NCBI RefSeq assembly: GCF_000959725.1
Contig: NZ_CP009322.1
Coordinates: forward strand, 3,844,001-3,908,000
Origin: Burkholderia gladioli
GTDB lineage: Bacteria > Pseudomonadota > Gammaproteobacteria > Burkholderiales > Burkholderiaceae
Direction of reading: 5' to 3'
Length of the DNA stretch: 64,000 nucleotides
The notes beneath the pieces are model-generated. The model saw only the letters and a list, made by a program, of their open reading frames with translations, was not told where the DNA came from and ran no database searches. Below are positions 35,993 to 44,327 of the stretch, in pieces (position 1 is the stretch's first letter; every line of letters begins with the position of its first letter). Position numbers and translations under genes: made by a program.

Positions 35993-37630
35993 TTGAGGGC
36001 GAGCGTTTTGTCGGATTGGCTGGCGCAGCGGCTGGTGCGCGGCGGCGGCGCGCAGCCGATCTATCGGCAACTGCATCGGCTGCTGCAGCAGGCGATCCTG
36101 TCGCGCGAGTTGCCGGCCGGCACGCGCGTGCCCTCGTCGCGGCTGCTCGCCACCGAGCTGGGGATCGCGCGCAATACGGTCACCCAGGTCTACGAGCAAC
36201 TGGTGCTGGAGGGTTACGTGAGCTCGGCGACCGGGCGCGGCACCTTCGTGGCCGATACCTCGCCCGACGAGATCGTCGGCGCGGCCGAGCGCGATGGGGT
36301 CGAGGGGGGCCGCCGGGGCGCGGCGGCCGACGCAGGCTGGCCGGGCGAGGCGGCGAGGACGGCGCCGGCCGCCGCGCCCGAGCCGGACTTCGGCCCGTCG
36401 CCCAATCCGGCCGCCGAAGCCGGCATCTCGCCCGCCGCGGCGTTGCGGCGCCCGCTGGCGCGCACGCTGTCCGCGCGCGGCGCGCGGCTGGTGGCCGGCG
36501 CCGGCGTCTCCAAACGGCAGGGCGGCGCCTTCATGCCGGGCGTGCCCGACGTGTCGCGCTTCCCGGCCCGGATCTGGACCCGCCTGCACAACAAATACTG
36601 GCGCCGCCTGCGGCCCGACCTGCTGACCTACGCGCCGGGCGGCGGGCTCGCCTCGATGCGCGAGGCGCTGGCCGACTATCTGCGCACCTCGCGCTCGGTG
36701 CGCTGCTCGCCCGAGCAGATCGTGATCACCACCGGCATCCACCAGTCGATCGACCTGGCCACGCGCCTGCTGACCGATCCCGGCGACGTGATCTGGACCG
36801 AGGATCCCTGCTACTGGGGCGTGCGCAGCGTGCTGCACGTCTCGGGGCTGACCACGCGGCCGATCCCCGTCGACGAGGAAGGCATCGCGCCGAGCGCCGA
36901 GGATCTCGCCACGCCGCCCCGGCTGATGCTGGTCACCCCTTCGCACCAGTACCCGCTCGGCATGGTGATGAGCCTCGCGCGGCGGCGCATGCTGCTCGAA
37001 TACGCGCGCCAGCACGGCGCCTGGATCATCGAGGACGACTACGACAGCGAATTCCGCTACGGCAGCCGGCCGCTGGCCTCGCTGCAGGGGCTCGACGGCA
37101 GCGGGCAGGTGATCTACGTGGGGAGCTTCGGCAAGACGCTGTTCCCGGGGCTGCGGGTGGGTTACCTGGTGGCGCCAGAGCCGCTGGCCGAAAGCTTTGC
37201 GACCGCCAGCGCCGAGCTGTATCGCGAGGGGCAACTGCTGCAGCAGGCGGTGCTGGCGGAATTCATCGCGGAAGGGCATTTCGTGTCGCACATCCGCAAG
37301 ATGCGCGCGTTGTACGGCCTGCGGCGGCAGACGCTGCTCGACGTGCTGGCGCGCCGCTACGGCGACGCGCTGCCGGCGGTGGGCGGCGACGCGGGCCTGC
37401 ACCTGGTGATGCGCCTGCCCGACGGCGCCGACGATCGCGCCGTGGCGCAGGCCGCGCTCGAGCGCAATATCGTGGTGCGCGCGCTGTCCGGCTATTACGC
37501 CGATCCCTCGCGCGCGGCGCCGGGGCTGCTGCTCGGTTACGCCTGCGTGCCCGAGGACGAGATCGGGCCGGCCTTCGAGACGCTGGCCGAGGCGATCGAC
37601 GAGGTGGTGTTCGCGAAGCGCGGCGGCTAG
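35993..37630 (+). CDS. gabR: MocR/GabR-family transcriptional regulator
   Basis: A 545-residue fusion of a GntR-type winged HTH (about 22-86; QPIYRQLHRLLQQAILSREL, VPSSRLLATELGIARNTVTQ) and a class I aminotransferase-like effector domain (about 190-545). The PLP lysine Lys381 lies in YVGSFGKTLFPGLRVGYL. The linker between them (about 90-180) is unusually long and rich in Ala, Gly and Pro. GabR-type regulators sense GABA through PLP and activate gabTD. The start is TTG at 35993 with TAGGAG 6 nt upstream. The symbol is given on domain layout plus linkage; PdxR-type function is an alternative. Confidence 0.85.
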   Translation: MRASVLSDWLAQRLVRGGGAQPIYRQLHRLLQQAILSRELPAGTRVPSSRLLATELGIARNTVTQVYEQLVLEGYVSSATGRGTFVADTSPDEIVGAAERDGVEGGRRGAAADAGWPGEAARTAPAAAPEPDFGPSPNPAAEAGISPAAALRRPLARTLSARGARLVAGAGVSKRQGGAFMPGVPDVSRFPARIWTRLHNKYWRRLRPDLLTYAPGGGLASMREALADYLRTSRSVRCSPEQIVITTGIHQSIDLATRLLTDPGDVIWTEDPCYWGVRSVLHVSGLTTRPIPVDEEGIAPSAEDLATPPRLMLVTPSHQYPLGMVMSLARRRMLLEYARQHGAWIIEDDYDSEFRYGSRPLASLQGLDGSGQVIYVGSFGKTLFPGLRVGYLVAPEPLAESFATASAELYREGQLLQQAVLAEFIAEGHFVSHIRKMRALYGLRRQTLLDVLARRYGDALPAVGGDAGLHLVMRLPDGADDRAVAQAALERNIVVRALSGYYADPSRAAPGLLLGYACVPEDEIGPAFETLAEAIDEVVFAKRGG

Positions 37631-37767
37631 CGCTGGCCGGCGCGGCTTTTTTCTTCCCGCATGGAATAGCCGGGCCGGGTCGAACGTTCAGTGGGGGCGC
37701 CGGTACCGCGTCGCGCGACGCCGGCCGGCATCCGTCCCGCCCATTCATTCGATACGAGCCTCCCAGC

Positions 37768-38943
37768 ATGAAGCCCTTCCTGTCCGCGCTGAAACCGATC
37801 CACGCCGCCTGCCTGATGGCCGGCCTCGCCGGGCTCGTCAGCCTGCCGGCGCTGGCCGACGTGAAGATCGGCGTGACCGTCTCGGCCACCGGCCCGGCCG
37901 CCTCGCTCGGCATTGCGCAGAAGAATACGATCGCGCTGCTGCCCAGGGAGATCGCCGGGCAGAAGATCGACTACATCGTGCTCGACGACGCTTCCGATCC
38001 CTCGCACGCGGTGCAGAACGCACGCAAGCTCAGCAGCGAGGACCATGTCGACGCGCTGGTCGGCTCGACCATCGTGCCGAACTCGCTGGCGATGCTCGAT
38101 ATCGCCGCGCAGTCCGGCACGCCGATGATCGCGCTGGCCGCGGCCGCCTCGATCGTGGCGCCGATGGACGCCAAGCGCGGCTGGGTCTTCAAGACGCCGC
38201 AGAACGACGCGCTGATGGCCGGCGCGATCGCGCAGAACATGGTCGAGCATCATGTGAAGACGGTCGGCTTCATCGGCTTCGCGGATGCCTATGGCGAAAG
38301 CTGGCTCAACGAATTCGGCAAGGCGGCCGCGAAGGCCGGCATCCAGCTGGTCGCCAGCGAGCGCTACGCGCGCAACGACACCTCGGTCACCGGCCAGGTG
38401 CTGAAGATCGTCTCGCGCAATCCCGATGCGGTGCTGATCGCCGGCGCCGGCTCGCCGGCCGCGCTGCCGCAGAAGACGCTCAAGGAGCGCGGCTACAAGG
38501 GCCTCTACTACCAGACCCACGGCGTGGCGAACGGCGATTTCCTGCGCCTGTGCGGCAAGGATTGCGAAGGCACCTTCCTGCCGGCCGGCCCCTTGCTGGT
38601 GGCCGAGCAACTGCCCGATTCGAACCCCGTGAAGGCGAGCGCGCTGGTTTATCGGCGCGCCTATGACGGCGCCTATGGCGCGGGCAGCACCTCGACCTTC
38701 GGCGGCAATGCCTGGGATGCGGGCCTGTTGCTGCAGCAGGCGATTCCCGTCGCGCTGAAGCAGGGCCAGCCGGGTACCGCGGCGTTTCGCTCGGCGCTGC
38801 GCACCGCGCTCGAGAACACCAGGGATCTGCGGACCTCGCAGGGTGTCGTCAACATGACGCCGACCGATCACTCGGGCCTCGACGAGCGCGCGCGCGTGAT
38901 GGTCGAGATCGTGGGCGGCGGCTGGCGACTGGTGCCGAACTGA
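37768..38943 (+). CDS. ABC-transporter periplasmic binding protein, branched-chain amino-acid type
   Basis: A 391-residue exported binding protein: Sec signal peptide (1-30, cleaved at ALA-DV), then a LivJ-like Leu/Ile/Val-binding fold (VKIGVTVSATGPAASLGIAQ; VFKTPQNDALMAGAIAQNMV; GFIGFADAYGESWLNEF). Ligands of this family range from branched-chain amino acids to aromatic acids. No permease or ATPase gene is nearby, so it is an orphan or works with a transporter elsewhere. It is co-directional with the gabR-like gene (137-nt gap) and may still belong to that regulon. Confidence 0.9.
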   Translation: MKPFLSALKPIHAACLMAGLAGLVSLPALADVKIGVTVSATGPAASLGIAQKNTIALLPREIAGQKIDYIVLDDASDPSHAVQNARKLSSEDHVDALVGSTIVPNSLAMLDIAAQSGTPMIALAAAASIVAPMDAKRGWVFKTPQNDALMAGAIAQNMVEHHVKTVGFIGFADAYGESWLNEFGKAAAKAGIQLVASERYARNDTSVTGQVLKIVSRNPDAVLIAGAGSPAALPQKTLKERGYKGLYYQTHGVANGDFLRLCGKDCEGTFLPAGPLLVAEQLPDSNPVKASALVYRRAYDGAYGAGSTSTFGGNAWDAGLLLQQAIPVALKQGQPGTAAFRSALRTALENTRDLRTSQGVVNMTPTDHSGLDERARVMVEIVGGGWRLVPN

Positions 38944-39044
38944 TCGCCGATGTGATCGGTCTGTATCGCCGGTGGCGGGCGCGCTTCCTCATTTTGTTTC
39001 GCCATCGCGCCTGCCGATGGAATAGCCCGGTAGCCTGGCGCGTT

Positions 39045-39066
39045 ACCCAAGTGTCACCGCTTGGGT
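39045..39066. repeat. Small inverted repeat ACCCAAG...CTTGGGT
   Basis: A 7-bp stem with an 8-nt loop (39045-39051 / 39060-39066), about 100 nt after the binding-protein stop. It may be a weak terminator; no T-run. Confidence 0.35.
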
Positions 39067-39091
39067 GTCGCGACTGGCTTACGGACTCCTC

Positions 39092-39418
39092 ATGGATTTG
39101 CTTACCTTGTGGCTGGGCATGATCGCCGTGCTGCTGCTGTTCGGACTGCTCATGTGGCTCAGGCCCGAATGGTTCCTGTCGACCATCTGGGTGCATCCGC
39201 CGCATCATCTCTGCGACGAGGCGATTTCGCATTTGTATGGGGAAGGAAAGCGAGTGGAGGCGGCCGCGGAGAATGCGGCTCATCTATCGTCGACCGACAA
39301 TACAGAAATCGAAGTGGCCGCGGCGCGAGAAGCTGTCGCGGCGAATGCCCTGGATAGGGAGCAGGTGTGTCCTTTGAACCAGGGCGCGATATCGCTGCGG
39401 AAGTCGCAGGTCGAGTAG
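39092..39418 (+). CDS. Hypothetical small membrane protein
   Basis: A 108-residue protein of unknown family: one strong TM helix at the N-terminus (LLTLWLGMIAVLLLFGLLMW) and a short polar tail with HPPHHLCDE and an Ala/Glu-rich helix. An in-frame GTG at 39065 would add nine residues; neither start has a clear ribosome binding site. The C-terminal part (about 55-108) has weaker coding character, so the gene may be degenerate or strain-specific. Confidence 0.45.
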   Translation: MDLLTLWLGMIAVLLLFGLLMWLRPEWFLSTIWVHPPHHLCDEAISHLYGEGKRVEAAAENAAHLSSTDNTEIEVAAAREAVAANALDREQVCPLNQGAISLRKSQVE

Positions 39419-39475
39419 CGTGCCTGGGTCACGGCTGAAGCAGGTTCATGGATCTCGCGCCGTGACGAACCAAAA

Positions 39476-39760
39476 TCAGTGGGCGACGGTGAAGGTCATG
39501 CGAAGGCCCAGCGAGCGCAGGATCTTCTGCACGGTCTCATATCGAGGGTGAGCGCCAGGCGTCAGCGCCTTGTGCAAGGTGACCCGTCCAAGGCCGGCTT
39601 CCGACGCCACCTTGGTCATCCCGCGCGCGCGTGCGACAGCGGCCACGGCAGCAAGGAACACTGCGGGATCGGGATCCTCTGCCGCAACCGCGAGAAATTC
39701 CGCCACGGTTTCGTCATTGTCGAGATAGTCGGCCGCATCGAATTCGGCGTAATCGGGCAT
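39476..39760 (-). CDS. Antitoxin of a HigBA-like type II module
   Basis: A 94-residue antitoxin of the 'putative addiction module antidote' family. The N-terminal acidic, toxin-wrapping part (DAADYLDNDETVAEFLAVAA) is followed by a C-terminal HTH (MTKVASEAGLGRVTLHKALT, then RYETVQKILRSLGLRMTF). It should neutralise the upstream RelE/HigB-like toxin and bind the operator with it. Its start lies 3 nt after the toxin stop, toxin first, which is the higBA order. Confidence 0.88.
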   Translation of the reverse strand: MPDYAEFDAADYLDNDETVAEFLAVAAEDPDPAVFLAAVAAVARARGMTKVASEAGLGRVTLHKALTPGAHPRYETVQKILRSLGLRMTFTVAH

Positions 39761-39763
39761 CGC

Positions 39764-40051
39764 TTACTCCTTCAGTTCGCGCGCCATCTGGAGCGCGCGC
39801 TTGATGTCTTTTTTCTGTGTAGATTTATCGCCACCGCAGAGAAGGACATAGACGATCTCGGCGCGACGGACATAGTAGATGCGATAACCCGGCCCGAAGT
39901 CGACCTTCATTTCGCGGACGCCTTCGCCTATCACGCGGTACTCGCCAAAATTGCCTAGCTGGGCACTGATCAGGCGTGCGGCGATTCGGGCTTTGCCGCG
40001 CTGATCACGCAGGCTGGAAAGCCAGTTTGTGAATTCACTGGAGCGCAGCAA
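39764..40051 (-). CDS. RelE/HigB-like toxin of a type II module
   Basis: A 95-residue toxin of the 'addiction module killer' family: SSEFTNWLSSLRDQRGKARI, then VREMKVDFGPGYRIYYVRR and IVYVLLCGGDKSTQKKDIKR, the last being the signature C-terminal block. Such toxins are RelE-fold mRNA interferases. The only usable start is TTG at 40051, giving an N-terminus a few residues shorter than usual. The start lacks a visible Shine-Dalgarno and lies 6 nt from a 38-bp palindrome, so expression is probably tightly limited. Confidence 0.85.
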   Translation of the reverse strand: MLRSSEFTNWLSSLRDQRGKARIAARLISAQLGNFGEYRVIGEGVREMKVDFGPGYRIYYVRRAEIVYVLLCGGDKSTQKKDIKRALQMARELKE

Positions 40052-40057
40052 AGTTAC

Positions 40058-40095
40058 CGTGCCGAAGTGTACCCAATTGGGTACACTTCGGCACG
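40058..40095. promoter_or_regulatory. 38-bp perfect palindrome at the toxin-antitoxin start (operator)
   Basis: The 19-nt arm CGTGCCGAAGTGTACCCAA (40058-40076) is followed without spacer by its exact complement (40077-40095). It covers the promoter/leader of the toxin-antitoxin genes and is the expected binding site of the antitoxin. A second, smaller inverted repeat CTAATC...GATTAG lies at 40099-40117. Confidence 0.8.
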
Positions 40096-40183
40096 TGACT
40101 AATCCTGTCGAGATTAGGACGAGCCGTTTTGCCGTTTGCTTGGGTAACAGCAGCAGACCGATTGGCTGTGTCTGACGCCGCCC

Positions 40184-41122
40184 TCAAGCCGCCACCGCCT
40201 CGCGCGTCCCCGCCGCTTCCCGCTCACCTCCCATCCGCGTCTCGACCAAGCCGATCAGCGCCACCAGCATCTGATTGACCGGCGTCGCCACCCCCAGCGC
40301 CGCGCCACGCCGCACGATCGCGCCGTTCAGATGCGCGATCTCGGTGGCGCGGCCGCGCGCGAAATCCTGTGCCATCGAGGAATACTGGCCGCCCGGGATA
40401 GTCCGACGAATGCGCGCGTACTGGCTGCCGGCATCGAGATCCATCCGCACGCCCTCGGCGCGGGCGACGGCCAGGCATTCGGCGAGCACGTCGCGCATCG
40501 CCTGCTCGGCCGCCGGCAGGGCGCTGACCGCGCCGAACGGCAGTTGCACCAGCGCCGAGATGGCGTTGTACGAGCAGTTCAACACCAGCTTGTCCCACAA
40601 GGCCGCGGCTATGTTTGCGGAGACCAGGGTCGGCACGCCGGCTTGCTCGAAGCACCGCGCCACCGCCTCGCTGCCGGCCGCGGTCCCGATGATCAGGTCG
40701 CCACGCCCGTGATGCCGGAGATGCCCGGCATCGGCCATCTCGCAGGCCACGTAGACAGCCGCGGCGATCGCGGGGCGGCTCAGCGCGGCCTCGAGGGTCG
40801 CCGCGTTGTCGATGCCGTTCTGCAGCGACACCACGATCGCCTCGCGTTTCAGGTGCGGGCGCAATGCCTCGGCCGCCTCGACGGTATCGTCCGATTTCAC
40901 GCAGACCAGCACCAGGTCGGCCTCGGCGGCCACCGCCGGATCGGTGCTCGCCCGCACCGGGACGCGCTCGTCGAAATGCGCGGATTCGAAGCGCAGGCCC
41001 TGCGCGCCGATCGCCTCGACATGCCGCGCTCGCCCGATCAGCACCACGTCCTGGCCGGCCCGCGCCAGCATCCCGCCATAGAAGCACCCCACGGCGCCCG
41101 CGCCCATCACCACTACCTTCAT
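40184..41122 (-). CDS. panE: 2-dehydropantoate 2-reductase (ketopantoate reductase family)
   Basis: A 312-residue NADPH-dependent reductase: N-terminal Rossmann motif GAGAVGCFYGGML (7-19), VCVKSDDTVEAAEAL, SLQNGIDN, and the C-terminal helical domain with LWDKLVLNCSYNAISALVQL, in which the Lys is the family's catalytic lysine. It reduces ketopantoate to pantoate for CoA synthesis or, in paralogues, other 2-oxo acids. Burkholderia often encode several PanE homologues, so the symbol is tentative. GAGAGCAAGG precedes the ATG. It is divergent from an Lrp-type regulator 156 bp away. Confidence 0.85.
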   Translation of the reverse strand: MKVVVMGAGAVGCFYGGMLARAGQDVVLIGRARHVEAIGAQGLRFESAHFDERVPVRASTDPAVAAEADLVLVCVKSDDTVEAAEALRPHLKREAIVVSLQNGIDNAATLEAALSRPAIAAAVYVACEMADAGHLRHHGRGDLIIGTAAGSEAVARCFEQAGVPTLVSANIAAALWDKLVLNCSYNAISALVQLPFGAVSALPAAEQAMRDVLAECLAVARAEGVRMDLDAGSQYARIRRTIPGGQYSSMAQDFARGRATEIAHLNGAIVRRGAALGVATPVNQMLVALIGLVETRMGGEREAAGTREAVAA

Positions 41123-41278
41123 CCTTGCTCTCCAGGTTCGCGTTCGCGTCCTCGCGGACCGAAACTGCTGGAATGGTAGCGGCGCAGCACTGTACAGTTC
41201 AGCCAAAAGCTGTGCGATTCGGTGCCGTACGTGGCTCGAAACGCCAATTTTTTCAGTTGAATCGAGGAATGGAGCCAA

Positions 41279-41749
41279 ATGAAGCTCGACAAGACCGATG
41301 TGACGATCCTCAACGCGCTGCAGCGCAACGCGCACGTGAAGGCGGTCGAACTGGCCGAGGAACTGTCGATCTCGCCCTCGCCGCTGTACCGGCGCATCCG
41401 CCTGCTGGAGGAGGCGGGCGTGATCAAGGACTACGTCGCGGTGCTCGACCAGGACAAGGTGGGTTATCCCGTCAACGCCTACGTGTCGGTGGCGGTGGAG
41501 AAGTCGGCCGATACGCTGGCGGCTTTCGAACGCGTGATCCGCGGCTGCGACGAGGTGATGGAGTGCTACCTGATGACGGGCGCCTACGACTACATGATCC
41601 GCGTGGTCGCGAACGACATCCCGGGCATCGAGCGCTTCGTGATGTCGAGGCTGGCCACCATCGAGGGCGTGCGCGACGTCAGCACGGCGATCACGCTGCG
41701 CCGCGTGCAGTACAAGACGGGCTTGCCGGTGAAGGTGGTGGAGCGCTGA
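41279..41749 (+). CDS. Lrp/AsnC-family transcriptional regulator
   Basis: A 156-residue protein: N-terminal HTH (LDKTDVTILNALQRNAHVKA; ELAEELSISPSPLYRRIRLL) and C-terminal RAM ligand domain (AYVSVAVEKSADTLAAFERV; MECYLMTGAYDYMIRVVAND). It senses amino acids as an oligomer. GGAG lies 5 nt upstream of the ATG. It is divergent from the panE-like gene and converges on the EamA exporter, either of which may be its target. Confidence 0.92.
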   Translation: MKLDKTDVTILNALQRNAHVKAVELAEELSISPSPLYRRIRLLEEAGVIKDYVAVLDQDKVGYPVNAYVSVAVEKSADTLAAFERVIRGCDEVMECYLMTGAYDYMIRVVANDIPGIERFVMSRLATIEGVRDVSTAITLRRVQYKTGLPVKVVER

Positions 41750-41792
41750 GCACGCTGAGCGCGCCGGGCCGCTGGATGGGCCGGCCTGCGCG

Positions 41793-42629
41793 CTACATCC
41801 GGATCAGCACGGCGCCCGCCACCACCATCGCGCAGGCCAGCAGGCGCCGCGGGGTGGGCTGCTCGCGCATGGCGAACCAGCCGATGCCGATCGCGAAGAT
41901 CGAGCTGGTCTCGCGCAGCGCCGAGACGGTGGCCACCGGCAGGTAGCGGTAGGCCAGCGTGACGATCGCATAGGCGCCCAGCGCGCAGGTGCCGGCGGCC
42001 ACGCCACGCCAGAGCGTGGCGCTCGGCGCCAGCAGCGCGCGCGGGCCGCCGCGCAGCGCGCAGACCAGCACGAACTGCGGCACGTTCCACAGCAGGTAGA
42101 CCCAGCAGATATAAGACAGCGAATTGCCGGCCAGGCGCACGCCGATGCCGTCCACCACCGAATACGCGGCGATGAACACGCCGGTCAGCACCGCATAGGG
42201 CACGCTCTCGCCGGACAGGCGCAGGCCGCGCCGCAGCGCCAGCGAGATGATGCCGCCGGAAACCAGGGCGATGCCGGCCAGCGCGAAGGCCGAGGGCCGT
42301 TCGCCGAGCGCGGCAAAGGCGAACAGCGCGACCAGCAGCGGGGAGCTGCCGCGCGCGATCGGGTAGATCTGGCTGAATTCGCCGCTGCGATAGGCGCGCA
42401 GCAGGGCCACGCAATAGCCGATCTCGAGCAGGGCCGAGGCCGCGATGTAGGGCCACGCGGCCGCGGCCGGCGCCGGCAGCCACAGCGCGCCGGCCACCCC
42501 GGCGACGAGGTAGGGCACGGCCATCGTCCCGAGCTGGATCACGCGATCCTCGCTGACGTGCAGGAAGGCATTCCAGATCGCGTGCAGCAGCGCGGAGAAC
42601 AGCACGAGGGCGACGAGCAGATGATCCAT
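41793..42629 (-). CDS. EamA-family (DMT) transporter
   Basis: A 278-residue inner-membrane protein with about ten hydrophobic helices in two EamA repeats (HAIWNAFLHVSEDRVIQLGT in the first; VATVSALRETSSIFAIGIGW in the second). Members export amino acids or other small metabolites. The start at 42629 (MDHLLVALVLFSALLHAIWN) fits the first helix; upstream frame has no homology. It converges on an Lrp-type regulator, which hints at amino-acid efflux (inference). Confidence 0.88.
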   Translation of the reverse strand: MDHLLVALVLFSALLHAIWNAFLHVSEDRVIQLGTMAVPYLVAGVAGALWLPAPAAAAWPYIAASALLEIGYCVALLRAYRSGEFSQIYPIARGSSPLLVALFAFAALGERPSAFALAGIALVSGGIISLALRRGLRLSGESVPYAVLTGVFIAAYSVVDGIGVRLAGNSLSYICWVYLLWNVPQFVLVCALRGGPRALLAPSATLWRGVAAGTCALGAYAIVTLAYRYLPVATVSALRETSSIFAIGIGWFAMREQPTPRRLLACAMVVAGAVLIRM

Positions 42630-42873
42630 GACGGCGGGGAGCGCGAGAGGAGCCGGAAACGATGAGCCGGAGACGAGGAGCCGGTTTGCCGGCCCGCAGG
42701 CCTGGTTGGGATTGCGGCAATCGGAGGCAAAATGCGGCAAGCCGTGGATTATCGCAGCATGCTCCCGGTTTCGCCAAGTGTCCGTTTCGTGACGCCCGGC
42801 GCGGGTCGCGCCCGCGTTCGCCGCGGATTGTCGATAATGGCGCTTTCCCAACCACGACCACCACACCCTCGCC

Positions 42874-43935
42874 ATGAACTCGAACCCGCAATCGAATCAG
42901 CCGCCGCGCCTGACCAGCCTGTCGCACGGCGGCGGCTGCGGCTGCAAGATCGCACCGGGCGTGCTGGCCGACCTGCTCAAGCGCAATGCGCCGCCCGCGC
43001 TGTTCCCCGACCTGTTGGTCGGCACCGAGACCGCCGACGATGCCGCCGTCTACCGGCTCAACGACGAGCAGGCGATCGTCGCCACCACCGACTTCTTCAT
43101 GCCGATCGTCGACGATCCCTACGACTTCGGCCGGATCGCCGCCACCAATGCGCTGTCCGACGTCTACGCGATGGGCGGCAAGCCGATCCTGGCGCTGGCC
43201 CTGGTCGGCATGCCGATCAACGTGTTGCCGCACGAGACCATCGCGGCGGTGCTCAAGGGCGGCGAGGCGGTCTGCGCCGAGGCGGGCATTCCCGTCGCGG
43301 GTGGCCATTCGATCGACTCGGTCGAGCCGATCTACGGGCTGGCCGCGCTGGGCCTGGTGCATCCGTCGCGCGTCAAGCGCAACGCGGGCGCGCGCGCCGG
43401 CGACGTGCTGGTGCTCGGCAAGCCGCTCGGTGTCGGCGTGCTGTCGGCCGCGCTGAAGAAGAACCAGCTCGACGCCGCCGGCTACGCGGCGATGATCGCG
43501 GCCACCACCAAGCTGAACCGGCCCGGCGCGGAGTTGGCCGCGCTGCCGGGCGTGCACGCGATGACCGACGTGACCGGTTTCGGCCTGCTCGGCCATGGGC
43601 TCGAGGTGGCGCGCGGCGCGGGGCTGACGGCGCGCGTGCGTTATGCCGCGCTGCCCTGGCTGGCCGGCGCCGAGGCGTTCGCCGAGGCCGGCGTGGTGAC
43701 CGGCGCGTCGGGGCGCAACTGGGCCGCCTATGGCGCCGAGGTGCGGCTCGGCGACGGTCTGCCCTCGATCGCGCAGGCCTTGCTGACCGATCCGCAAACC
43801 TCGGGCGGCCTGCTGGTGGCCTGCGCGCCCGACAGCGTCGACGAGGTGCTGGCCTGCTTCCACGCCGACGGTTTCGCGCAGGCGGCCGTGATCGGCGAAC
43901 TGGTCGACGGCGCGCCGCGTATCGAGGTGAACTGA
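42874..43935 (+). CDS. selD: Selenide, water dikinase (selenophosphate synthetase)
   Basis: A 353-residue enzyme making selenophosphate from selenide and ATP, the donor for selenocysteine and selenouridine. The catalytic loop SHGGGCGCK has Cys22 at the position that is Sec in some bacteria and Lys25 as the partner; so this is the Cys form. Other blocks: ATTDFFMPIVDDPYDFGRIA, MGGKPILALALVGMP, TDVTGFGLLGHGLEVA. selA/selB or the tRNA 2-selenouridine synthase gene are not in this window. Its stop codon lies in a 13-nt tandem triplication. Confidence 0.95.
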   Translation: MNSNPQSNQPPRLTSLSHGGGCGCKIAPGVLADLLKRNAPPALFPDLLVGTETADDAAVYRLNDEQAIVATTDFFMPIVDDPYDFGRIAATNALSDVYAMGGKPILALALVGMPINVLPHETIAAVLKGGEAVCAEAGIPVAGGHSIDSVEPIYGLAALGLVHPSRVKRNAGARAGDVLVLGKPLGVGVLSAALKKNQLDAAGYAAMIAATTKLNRPGAELAALPGVHAMTDVTGFGLLGHGLEVARGAGLTARVRYAALPWLAGAEAFAEAGVVTGASGRNWAAYGAEVRLGDGLPSIAQALLTDPQTSGGLLVACAPDSVDEVLACFHADGFAQAAVIGELVDGAPRIEVN

Positions 43936-43962
43936 GGAGGTGAACTGAGGCGCTGAACTGAG
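43924..43962 (+). repeat. 13-nt tandem repeat, three copies, over the selD stop
   Basis: Two identical copies of GAGGTGAACTGAG (43924-43936, 43937-43949) are followed by GCGCTGAACTGAG (43950-43962). Each unit holds the TGA that ends selD, so the duplication did not change the protein. It looks like a recent replication-slippage event. Confidence 0.9.
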
Positions 43963-43988
43963 CCGCCGGCACAGGTCGACGCCCATCG

Positions 43989-44015
43989 ACGGGAGCCATC
44001 GCGGCTCCCGTTTTC
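43989..44015 (+). terminator. Rho-independent terminator of selD
   Basis: A 9-bp stem ACGGGAGCC / GGCTCCCGT with an ATCGC loop is followed by TTTTCATT. Confidence 0.88.
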
Positions 44016-44327
44016 ATTGCGCCGGGCGCCCGGAAATTTGGCCGGCCGCGCGCGACCGATAGAATCGCAATCCTGTCGTACGAATTCGCGGCCGCTTCCG
44101 CCGGTTCCGCTCGCTCCGGCGTTCGCCGCTTCGGGCTTGCCGGCGGCGCGTGCCGCGTGTTCGCTACGCTTGCGGCCTGGCTGACGGCGACCTCGATCGC
44201 CGCGGGCCGCGTCGTGTCCCCGCGTCACGACGAAACCGACGCGCGCGCCATGCCGGAGGGCCCGGCGCGGTGCGCGCGCCTCGCATGTCGATAGCCGTTC
44301 TCACCACTCCATTCATAAGGAACGACG
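44016..44327. other. 312-nt leader region, no gene found
   Basis: This region between the selD terminator and the purine nucleoside permease gene is non-coding. GATAGAATCG near 44059 could be a -10 element. I see no further structure. Confidence 0.4.

Noticed and set aside
39045..40150. Recurring ACCCAA/TTGGGT words at 39045-39066, 40071-40082 and 40132-40138 as a shared regulatory repeat
   Set aside because: Only six to seven bases are shared and the contexts differ; chance in this composition is likely.
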